Of a stretch of 7,724 nt of DNA, positions 1 through 6,521 are shown piece by piece. Below the pieces are notes generated by a model. The model was not told the origin of the DNA. It ran no database searches and was given only the letters and a program-made list of their open reading frames with translations. Both the position numbers and the translations under genes were made by a program. Origin of the DNA: JANWXD01 sp035575135 (lineage in GTDB: Bacteria > Acidobacteriota > Terriglobia > Bryobacterales > Bryobacteraceae); assembly GCA_035575135.1 (NCBI GenBank), contig DATLYE010000014.1:1-7724 (forward strand), written 5' to 3'. Positions within the stretch are counted from its first letter, which is position 1. Each line of letters opens with the position of its first letter.

Positions 1-847
1 CACCCGGCAGGCGCCACAGACGCTCGGCAAGGCTCCAGCTTGCCCGCCCCCCGGCCGGAGCCGCTCCCTCCGTCGGCCCCTCGGCCCGCAGGCTCCGCTC
101 GAACTGCCGGCGTCCGAAAAACCACGCCCCCGCGGTCCAGCCCGCCAGCAGCAGCCAGTCCCACACCCCGCCTTGCCCGAGCCCCAGGCGCGCCGCCGCG
201 GCCCACGGCCACACCCCGCTCGCCGGCACCGCCAGCCGCGCCCGCAGCGGACCCGGTACGCCCGTCACCACCAGAAGCTGCGGCAGCGCCGCCGTGAGAA
301 TCAGCAGCAGCACCATCGCTTCGCGGATCCGCGTCCGCGCCAGCCACCGCTCGATCTGGTTTCGCACGCCGGCCGCCACGAGCAGATTGAATGCCGCATA
401 AATCGCAAACGCCGCAGGAGCCGCGGCCCCGCCCGGCGCGGGATTCCAGGCCAGGCCTGCCGCAGCCCCGGCAAGCAGCAGCAGCATCTCCACGGAAGTG
501 GACAGCCGCAGCGTCACCTCGATGCCGAACAGTGCGCCGGACGGTATCGGATACACGCGCAGCCGCCGTAAGTCCACGGCGGCCCCGAGCGACGCCGCCA
601 GCACCGGCGCCACCTGCCAGTACACCAACACGAACAGCAGACCCCCCGGAAGCGCCCGCTCCACCACGCCCCGCGCCTCCGGCCGCGACGTCAGCGCGAA
701 CAGGCCGGCCGCCAGCGCGCACCACATCCCGTACCAGACCACCACTGCCAGCGCAGCCGCCGCCGTCGCGCCCGCTCCGCCTCTGCGCACAGTGTTGGCG
801 AAGGATCGCCACTGCGCCCACAGGATCGCGGAAACGTGAGCCGCCAT
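1..847 (-). CDS. ABC-2-type transporter permease (3' end beyond the window)
   Basis: Predicted inner-membrane permease of an ABC-2-type exporter, working with the ATPase encoded just upstream; substrate unknown. The frame stays open for 282 codons from an ATG at 847 to the window edge, so the C-terminus is missing. The protein starts MAAHVSAILWAQWRSF. Hydrophobic stretches lie near residues 28-52, 66-90, 117-133, 144-161, 176-197 and 228-245, fitting a multi-span membrane protein. The segments YWQVAP (76-81), LRRLRVYPIP (93-102) and the following FGIEVTLRL resemble a family I know from acidobacterial ABC-2 proteins (recognition, not a search). The start lies 3 bases after the ATPase stop codon, with no strong ribosome binding site in the gap, so translation is probably coupled to the ATPase gene. 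The residues after 250 look hydrophilic and Ala/Gly-rich, probably a cytoplasmic loop. Confidence is high for an ABC-2-like permease and low for what it moves. Confidence 0.82.
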   Translation of the reverse strand, partial: MAAHVSAILWAQWRSFANTVRRGGAGATAAAALAVVVWYGMWCALAAGLFALTSRPEARGVVERALPGGLLFVLVYWQVAPVLAASLGAAVDLRRLRVYPIPSGALFGIEVTLRLSTSVEMLLLLAGAAAGLAWNPAPGGAAAPAAFAIYAAFNLLVAAGVRNQIERWLARTRIREAMVLLLILTAALPQLLVVTGVPGPLRARLAVPASGVWPWAAAARLGLGQGGVWDWLLLAGWTAGAWFFGRRQFERSLRAEGPTEGAAPAGGRASWSLAERLWRLPG

Positions 848-850
848 GCC

Positions 851-1609
851 CTACAGCCAGTCCAGCTTCTCCACCGCGCGCACCCCGCCCACCAGGCGCA
901 CGAAAACCTCTTCCAGCGTCGAGGCGCTTTCGCGCAACTCGCCCGTCGCCAGCTCCGTCACCAGCCGGCCCTCGTGGATGATGGCCACGCGCTCGCACAG
1001 CCGCTCGACCACCTCCAGCACATGCGAGGTCAGAAAAATGGTCGCCCCTTGCCGCACCTGATCGAGCAGCAGATCCTTCATCAGCCGCGCCCCGATGGCG
1101 TCCACGCCTTCGAACGGCTCATCCAGCAGAAACAGCTGCGGTCGGTGGATCAGCGCCGCCGCCATCGCCAGCCGCTTCCGCATGCCTTTCGAATACTCCG
1201 CGATCAGCTTGCGCGGCTGGCCGTCCAGTTCGAACAGAGCCAGCAGCTCCCGCGCCCGCTCCCGCGCCACAGTGCGCGCCAGTCCGTACATCCGCCCCGC
1301 GAATTCCAGAAACTCCGGCCCCGTCAGCCGGTCAAACAGCAGCGACTCGTCCGGCACCAGCCCGATCCGCCGCTTGATCTCCAGCTCCTGCTCCGGCATC
1401 CGCAGGCCCAGCAGCTCGATCGTTCCCGAGCTCGGAAGCGTCAGCCCGGTGAGCATCCGGATGGTCGTCGTCTTCCCCGCCCCGTTGGGCCCCAGGAATC
1501 CGAAAAAACAGCCCCGCGGCACCGTCAGCGTCAGCCCGTCCACGGCGGCTTTGTCTCCGTAAAACTTCCTCAGGTTTTCGACCCGGATCGCCGGCGTTGG
1601 CTCGCTCAT
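851..1609 (-). CDS. ABC transporter ATP-binding protein (ABC-2 exporter type)
   Basis: Cytoplasmic ATPase subunit, 252 residues, that should power the permease encoded right after it. Visible motifs are Walker A GPNGAGKT (40-47), the signature region YSKGM (139-143) in place of LSGGQ, Walker B LFLLDEP with catalytic Glu164 (159-165), the D-loop at 167-170 and the switch His196 in LTSH. At the Q-loop position the sequence reads LVPDES (84-89), with no glutamine. The YSKGM signature is common in ATPases of ABC-2 drug and polysaccharide-type exporters. The start at 1609 (MSEPTPAIRV) is chosen over an in-frame ATG at 1666. It is preceded by GGAG with 7 bases of spacing, the protein then begins like the family, and the longer form would overlap the upstream gene by 53 bases with an unlikely Trp/Ser-rich extension. 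It lies 4 bases after the upstream lyase-like gene and 3 bases before the permease, so it is the middle gene of a three-gene operon. Confidence 0.93.
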   Translation of the reverse strand: MSEPTPAIRVENLRKFYGDKAAVDGLTLTVPRGCFFGFLGPNGAGKTTTIRMLTGLTLPSSGTIELLGLRMPEQELEIKRRIGLVPDESLLFDRLTGPEFLEFAGRMYGLARTVARERARELLALFELDGQPRKLIAEYSKGMRKRLAMAAALIHRPQLFLLDEPFEGVDAIGARLMKDLLLDQVRQGATIFLTSHVLEVVERLCERVAIIHEGRLVTELATGELRESASTLEEVFVRLVGGVRAVEKLDWL

Positions 1610-1613
1610 CTCG

Positions 1614-2729
1614 CTACTCCAGCTCCACCACGTAGACCTGCGTGTGCCCGGTCCGGTCGCTGGCAAACGCCACGCGGCGCTCGTCGGCAGAAAACGACGG
1701 GTGCGGGTGCGTCCACTGCGGCCCGTAGACGGTGTCGGTCTCGGTTTCCATCCAGCTCAGCTTGCCCGCCGCAGGCCCGCTGCGCGCGGCCTCGAAATCC
1801 TCCCGGAGCGCATAGCGAGACTTGGTCCACTGCGTGCCCCGGTTGCTCGACTCCGACAGGCACACCCGCCGCCGCAGCCCCGTGGCCGCCTCGACCAGAA
1901 AAATTCCTTCATCCGGATGGTTCGTGTCGCAAACAATCTGCGTGCCCGCCCGGTTCGGCGCGATGTGCCAGGCGTTAAACTCCGCAATCACCGCCCGCTC
2001 TCGCGTCTCCCAGTTCATGCGCCACAGCGCCTTCGGCCACACTACGTAGACTAAATCGCCCGTTCGGCCCAAAAACGTCTCATGGACCACGAACTCGTCG
2101 TTGCCATGCTCGTACAGACACTCCAGCTCCGACCCGTCCCGCCGCACCCGGTGCATGCGCGGCGCCGGATCCGCCGCAAACTCGATCCATTCCGCATCGA
2201 GCGGGTGAAACTGCGGGTGAATCACCGTACGGGGAAACGTCAGGGTCCGCCAACAGGTTCCGTCCGTCTTCCCCACCACGAGTCCGAAGGCGTCGCCCTG
2301 TCGGATCGCTGCCGTGATCCATTCTCCCGCGGCGTCCAGCGAGCACTCCCCGAGCTGCGCACCGGGGAACTCTCCCAGGCGCCGCTCTTCGAGGCTCGTG
2401 CGCTCCAGCACCCAGACGTCGCCGCCCCGCACGAAAAACACTCGCTCGCCGTCCGGGTGGATCACCGTCGAAAAAGGGTGAATCGGTGCCCCCTCCGTGA
2501 GCTGCCGGATGGGCCCCTCCGGAAAGGCCGCCTCAAACAGCTGCGGCGAGCCCGTCCGGTACGACGTGAACAGAACCGAGCGCCCGTCCGGCGGAAACGA
2601 GCTGTTTAAAAAGTAAGTCGGATGGTTGATCGAAGGATGGCTTGTCATCTGATGCACCACCGCGCCGGTGATGCGATCCCGGAAGCGGCGGTGTTCCGGC
2701 GGCTGAGGCGTTCCCTTTCCGTAACGCAT
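1614..2729 (-). CDS. Oligogalacturonate lyase-like protein (PL22 family)
   Basis: A 371-residue beta-propeller protein resembling oligogalacturonate lyase. Characterised members are cytoplasmic and split short unsaturated galacturonides by metal-assisted beta-elimination. Repeated blade-like units appear, such as FPPDGRSVLFTSYRTG (45-60), HPDGERVFFV (91-100) and SFSADERRVAFASDRTG (345-361). The active-site pattern can be matched, from memory, to the enterobacterial enzymes. His216 in VVHETFLG would be the base; His255 in WHIAPN, Gln338, His341 and His343 in QWTHPHPSF would hold the metal. The spacing Q-x2-H-x-H is the same. The span from His255 to His341 is 86 residues against about 66 in the E. 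coli protein, so a segment is added there. No signal peptide is visible, which agrees with a cytoplasmic location. The start at 2729 aligns with the family N-terminus (GKG, then an ITGAVVHQMT strand). It is the first gene of the operon with the ABC ATPase and permease. The true substrate may differ, because related acidobacterial proteins are largely uncharacterised. Confidence 0.85.
   Translation of the reverse strand: MRYGKGTPQPPEHRRFRDRITGAVVHQMTSHPSINHPTYFLNSSFPPDGRSVLFTSYRTGSPQLFEAAFPEGPIRQLTEGAPIHPFSTVIHPDGERVFFVRGGDVWVLERTSLEERRLGEFPGAQLGECSLDAAGEWITAAIRQGDAFGLVVGKTDGTCWRTLTFPRTVIHPQFHPLDAEWIEFAADPAPRMHRVRRDGSELECLYEHGNDEFVVHETFLGRTGDLVYVVWPKALWRMNWETRERAVIAEFNAWHIAPNRAGTQIVCDTNHPDEGIFLVEAATGLRRRVCLSESSNRGTQWTKSRYALREDFEAARSGPAAGKLSWMETETDTVYGPQWTHPHPSFSADERRVAFASDRTGHTQVYVVELE
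1617..1620 (-). promoter_or_regulatory. Ribosome binding site that fixes the ABC ATPase start
   Basis: On the minus strand GGAG lies 7 bases before the ATG at 1609. It overlaps the last codons of the lyase-like gene (GGAGTAG includes its stop). This supports the 252-residue ATPase rather than the longer in-frame form, and fits translational coupling within the operon. Confidence 0.6.
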
Positions 2730-2815
2730 GGGCGTCTGCGTGCTTTGTTACCATACCCCATGGTGGCGCATCGCACCAACCGGCGGGCTGTTTTGCCGGC
2801 TAGCGCGCGCCGCCG
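2730..2815. promoter_or_regulatory. Divergent intergenic region, probable promoters
   Basis: These 86 bases separate the minus-strand lyase/exporter operon from the plus-strand secreted-protein gene, so they should hold promoters for both. The best minus-strand candidate is TATGGT (2755 to 2750), a -10-like hexamer about 20 bases before the lyase-like ATG; no convincing -35 is seen. Two short inverted repeats are present: ACCAT/ATGGT (2750-2754 and 2760-2764) and CCGGC/GCCGG (2780-2784 and 2795-2799). They are weak and could be chance in DNA this rich in G and C. Neither gene has a clear Shine-Dalgarno sequence here. Confidence 0.4.
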
Positions 2816-3649
2816 ATGCCGCTCATGCTCTTGCTGCGCCTCCTGGCCCTCGCGGCACTCTGGCAGGCTCCTCCACCGCTTGCCATCGTCAACGCCACGC
2901 TCCACCAATACGAAGACGGCCCGCGCCTGGAAGCCGGACACCGTTTCATCCCCGGCGAAACCGTCTTCTTCAGTTTCCAGGTGCGCGGATACGGAAAATC
3001 GAAGGAAGAGCTGGTCCATCTCCGCTATGAGATCGCGGCCGCCGATGCGGACAACATCCCCATCGTCGAAACCGAGCGCGGCGAAGTACGCACTGAACTG
3101 GCCCCGCAGGACAAGGACTGGCTCCCCAAAATCCGCTGGTCCTTCATCATCCCGCCGCACGCCTGGCCGGGAACCTACCGCATCCTGGCTCGCGTCCGGG
3201 ACGAGCTCACCGGGCAGCAGGCCGCCCTCGAAATCCCCCTCACGGTCGAAGGGCGGCGCATCGAGCCGAGCCCGACTCTCGTCATCCGCAACTTCCGGTT
3301 CCTGCGCGAGGAGCGCGACACCGAGCCGCTCATTCCTCCCGTCTACCGCCCCGGCGCCTCCCTTTGGGCCCGCTTCGACATCACCGGCTTCAAGATCGGC
3401 GAGAAGAACCGCATCCGCGTCGCCTACCGCATCTCGATTCTCAGCGCCGAAGGCAAACTGCTCTACACGCAGCCCGACGCCGCCGTGGAGGAAGACGCCC
3501 CGTTCTATCCCAAGCGCTCCGTGCCCGGCCTCGTCAGCCTCCAGATCCAGCCCGGCACGCCTGCTGGAACCTATCTGATGGCCATCACGGTCGAGGATCA
3601 GGTGGGCGCGCAAACGTTCGAAGCCCGGGAAGCCTTTCGGATCGAATGA
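2816..3649 (+). CDS. Secreted two-domain beta-rich protein of unknown function
   Basis: A 277-residue protein I cannot assign to a named family. The N-terminus (residues 2-17, Leu/Ala-rich) followed by QAPPPLA looks like a signal peptide or membrane anchor, so export from the cytoplasm is likely. The rest divides into two similar parts, about 24-145 and 150-277. Matching pairs are PGETVFFSFQVRGY (46-59) with PGASLWARFDITGF (179-192), WPGTYRILARVRDE (117-130) with PAGTYLMAITVEDQ (249-262), and the strands that end each part. The alternating hydrophobic pattern and the PGTY-type turn near each domain end suggest Ig-like beta-sandwiches, as in many secreted bacterial proteins. No catalytic motif or cysteine is visible. 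The start is well bounded: TAG lies in frame at 2801, and 2816 is the first ATG after it, although no ribosome binding site is seen. It is divergent from the lyase-like operon and convergent with tadA, so it may be transcribed alone. Confidence 0.8.
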   Translation: MPLMLLLRLLALAALWQAPPPLAIVNATLHQYEDGPRLEAGHRFIPGETVFFSFQVRGYGKSKEELVHLRYEIAAADADNIPIVETERGEVRTELAPQDKDWLPKIRWSFIIPPHAWPGTYRILARVRDELTGQQAALEIPLTVEGRRIEPSPTLVIRNFRFLREERDTEPLIPPVYRPGASLWARFDITGFKIGEKNRIRVAYRISILSAEGKLLYTQPDAAVEEDAPFYPKRSVPGLVSLQIQPGTPAGTYLMAITVEDQVGAQTFEAREAFRIE

Positions 3650-3664
3650 CACCCACAGCGGCCC

Positions 3665-3680
3665 GCGGCGCTACCGCCGC
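3665..3680. terminator. Short GC hairpin between convergent genes
   Basis: GCGGCG and CGCCGC form a perfect 6-base-pair stem around a 4-base loop, overlapping the tadA stop codon and lying 15 bases past the stop of the secreted-protein gene. It could end transcription from both sides, but neither strand has a T-run after it. In DNA this rich in GC a stem of this size can arise by chance. Confidence 0.25.
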
Positions 3681-4117
3681 CTGGCGAAGAAGCGCTCGAG
3701 CAGCGCCGCGCACTCGGCCCCCAGCACCCCTTCCACCACCTCGACGCGGTGATTGAGCAACTCGGAATCGGCCAGCCGGAACTTGCTCCGCACGCCGCCG
3801 AAACGCAGATCCCGCGCCCCGAACACCAGCCGGCGCACCCGTGCCGCCACCAGCGCGCCCGCGCACATCACGCAGGGCTCCAGCGTCACATACAGCGTGG
3901 CGTCCTCCAGCCGATAATTTTTCGCCGCGGTCGCCGCCTCCCGCAGCGCCAGGATCTCCGCATGCGCCGTCGGGTCGCTCCGCCCGATCGGCGCGTTGTG
4001 GCCGCGCCCGGTGATTCGCCCGGCCTCGACCACGACGGCGCCGACGGGCACTTCTCCTTCCGCTTCCGCCCGGGCCGCCTCCTCGAGCGCTTCTCGCATG
4101 TACTCTTCGTCGCTCAC
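3671..4117 (-). CDS. tadA: tRNA-specific adenosine deaminase TadA
   Basis: Zinc-dependent deaminase that converts the wobble adenosine (A34) of tRNA-Arg(ACG) to inosine in the cytoplasm, allowing one tRNA to read several arginine codons. The 148-residue product has the full deaminase signature: EVPVGAVVVE (22-31), Asn41 in GHNAPI, the zinc ligand and proton shuttle HAE (His52, Glu54), and PCVMC (Cys82 and Cys85 as zinc ligands). The C-terminal part with FGARDLRFGGVRSKF (99-113) and a final helix is typical of TadA rather than of free-nucleoside or guanine deaminases. Length is normal. The chosen start is GTG at 4117 (SDEEYMREAL), preceded by GGAGG at very short spacing. An in-frame GTG at 4126 and ATG at 4099 are alternatives. 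The frame stays open far upstream on this strand, but that part is antisense to the permease gene. It is divergent from the export operon, with 63 bases between starts. Confidence 0.94.
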   Translation of the reverse strand: MSDEEYMREALEEAARAEAEGEVPVGAVVVEAGRITGRGHNAPIGRSDPTAHAEILALREAATAAKNYRLEDATLYVTLEPCVMCAGALVAARVRRLVFGARDLRFGGVRSKFRLADSELLNHRVEVVEGVLGAECAALLERFFARRR

Positions 4118-4162
4118 AGCCTCCACTTCCCTGGAACAAACCGGCTCCCCCTCCCGTTCCTC

Positions 4163-4168
4163 TACAAT
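4163..4168 (+). promoter_or_regulatory. Candidate -10 element of the export operon
   Basis: TACAAT lies 12 bases before the ATG at 4181 and is the most AT-rich hexamer between tadA and the permease. If it is a -10 element, the transcript would start about 5-7 bases before the start codon, giving an almost leaderless mRNA. No good -35 is seen at the expected distance (around 4140-4146 reads ACCGGC-like sequence), so this is tentative. Confidence 0.4.
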
Positions 4169-4180
4169 GAACCGAGAGGG

Positions 4181-5341
4181 ATGTTTCGCCACTTTCCGCT
4201 CATCCTCAAGAATAGCTGGCGCAACCGGCGCCGCACGACGCTGACTATCCTCAGCATCAGCGTCTCGCTGTGCCTGCTCGGCTTGATGATGGCGATCTAC
4301 CATGCCTTCTACTTGCGGGAAGCCACTCCCTGGCAGGCCCGCCGCCTCGTCACGCGCAACCGGGTTTCTCTGGCTGTCCCCATGCCCATTTATTACCGTG
4401 ATCGCATCCGCCAGGTCCCGGGCGTTCAGGACGTCATGGTCTCCCAGTGGTTCGGCGGCGTCTACAAAGACAGTCGCGATCCGAACAATTTCTTCGCCCG
4501 CTTCGCTGTGGAGCCCGAGAAACTCTTCCGCATCCGCGGCGAAATCCAGGTCCCCGAAGATCAGAAACGCGCCTTCCTGGCCGAGCGCACCGCCTGCGCC
4601 GTGGGACGCCCTCTGGCCGAACGGCTGGGCTTCCGCCTCGGCGACCGCATCACTTTGAAAGGCGACATCTTCCCCGTCAATCTCGAACTCACGGTACGCG
4701 CCATCTGGGACGCACCCGACAACGACGAGGTCCTCTACTTCCACTGGAAGTACCTGGAGGAAAGTCTCCCGCCCGCCCGGCAGAGCCTGGTGGGCACGTT
4801 CACTATTCTCGCCGAACGCCCCGAAGACGCGACGCGCATCGCCGAAACCGTGGACGCCATGTTCCGCAATTCCACCGCCCAGACCCGGACCGAAACCGAG
4901 CAGGCCTTCGCCCTGAGCTTCGTCGCCTTCCTCGGCAACGTCAAAGCGTTTCTGCTGAGCATCTCGGCGGCGGTGACCTTCACCATCCTGCTGGTCAGCG
5001 CCAACACCATGGCCATGTCGGTGCGGGAGCGAATCCGGGAAGTGGGCGTGCTGCGCACGCTCGGCTACACGCCCCAAAGCATCCTTGCCATCATCCTCGG
5101 CGAGTCCGTTCTCATTGCACTGGCCGGCGGCTTGCTCGGCTGCGGGCTGGCGGCCGCGCTTTGCACCGCCGTCCGCAACGGGCCCGTGGGCTTCCCGCAG
5201 ATCCGCGCCCTCGCCGTGGATGGAGGCGTTCTGGCCACCGCACTCGCCGTCGCCCTCGCCATCGGCATCCTCAGCTCGTTGGTTCCGGCCTGGGGCGCTT
5301 CCCGCACCTCCATCGTTGACGCCCTGCGGCACACCGGCTAA
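4181..5341 (+). CDS. MacB/FtsX-type ABC transporter permease (first of pair)
   Basis: Inner-membrane permease, 386 residues, of a MacB-like (type VII) export system. The topology is classical: a basic N-terminus (NSWRNRRRTTLTIL), TM1 at about 21-43, a periplasmic domain at about 45-245, then three membrane spans at about 251-278, 303-330 and 347-370. The coupling segment REVGVLRTLGYTPQSILAIIL (286-306) and the end VPAWGASRTSIVDALR match FtsX-family permeases. No ATPase domain is fused, unlike E. coli MacB, so a separate ATPase is needed; none is in the window for this operon. The start at 4181 is chosen because the family N-terminus begins there, although the frame is open further upstream over tadA. 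AGAGGG directly abuts the ATG, too close for a standard ribosome binding site. It is followed after 11 bases by a paralogous permease and then the adaptor, so it leads the operon. Substrate unknown. Confidence 0.93.
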   Translation: MFRHFPLILKNSWRNRRRTTLTILSISVSLCLLGLMMAIYHAFYLREATPWQARRLVTRNRVSLAVPMPIYYRDRIRQVPGVQDVMVSQWFGGVYKDSRDPNNFFARFAVEPEKLFRIRGEIQVPEDQKRAFLAERTACAVGRPLAERLGFRLGDRITLKGDIFPVNLELTVRAIWDAPDNDEVLYFHWKYLEESLPPARQSLVGTFTILAERPEDATRIAETVDAMFRNSTAQTRTETEQAFALSFVAFLGNVKAFLLSISAAVTFTILLVSANTMAMSVRERIREVGVLRTLGYTPQSILAIILGESVLIALAGGLLGCGLAAALCTAVRNGPVGFPQIRALAVDGGVLATALAVALAIGILSSLVPAWGASRTSIVDALRHTG

Positions 5342-5352
5342 GAGACCCGTTT

Positions 5353-6519
<1,167 letters not shown>

Positions 6520-6521
6520 TC

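Noticed and set aside
40..981. Several overlapping plus-strand open frames rich in Pro, Arg and Ala at the left end.
   Set aside because: They mirror the minus-strand permease gene, whose translation has membrane spans and family segments. Their composition is typical of shadow frames in GC-rich DNA.
836..1978. A plus-strand open frame of 380 codons opposite the ABC ATPase and lyase-like genes.
   Set aside because: It is rich in Arg, Gln, Pro and His with no recognisable domain, and it lies antisense to an ATPase with intact Walker motifs.
2750..2764. Small inverted repeat ACCAT/ATGGT as an operator.
   Set aside because: The arms are only 5 bases with a 5-base loop, and no second copy or known regulator site was recognised; chance is a sufficient explanation.
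4168..4180. ATG at 4167-4169 as an alternative start for the first permease.
   Set aside because: It is not in frame with the permease, and the bases before it are better read as a -10-like hexamer.
4118..5332. A long minus-strand open frame continuing upstream of tadA, across the whole first permease gene.
   Set aside because: It is antisense to a well-supported permease gene, its translation is Gly/Glu/Ala-rich without family features, and only the last 148 codons look like a protein. High GC content makes stop-free antisense frames common.
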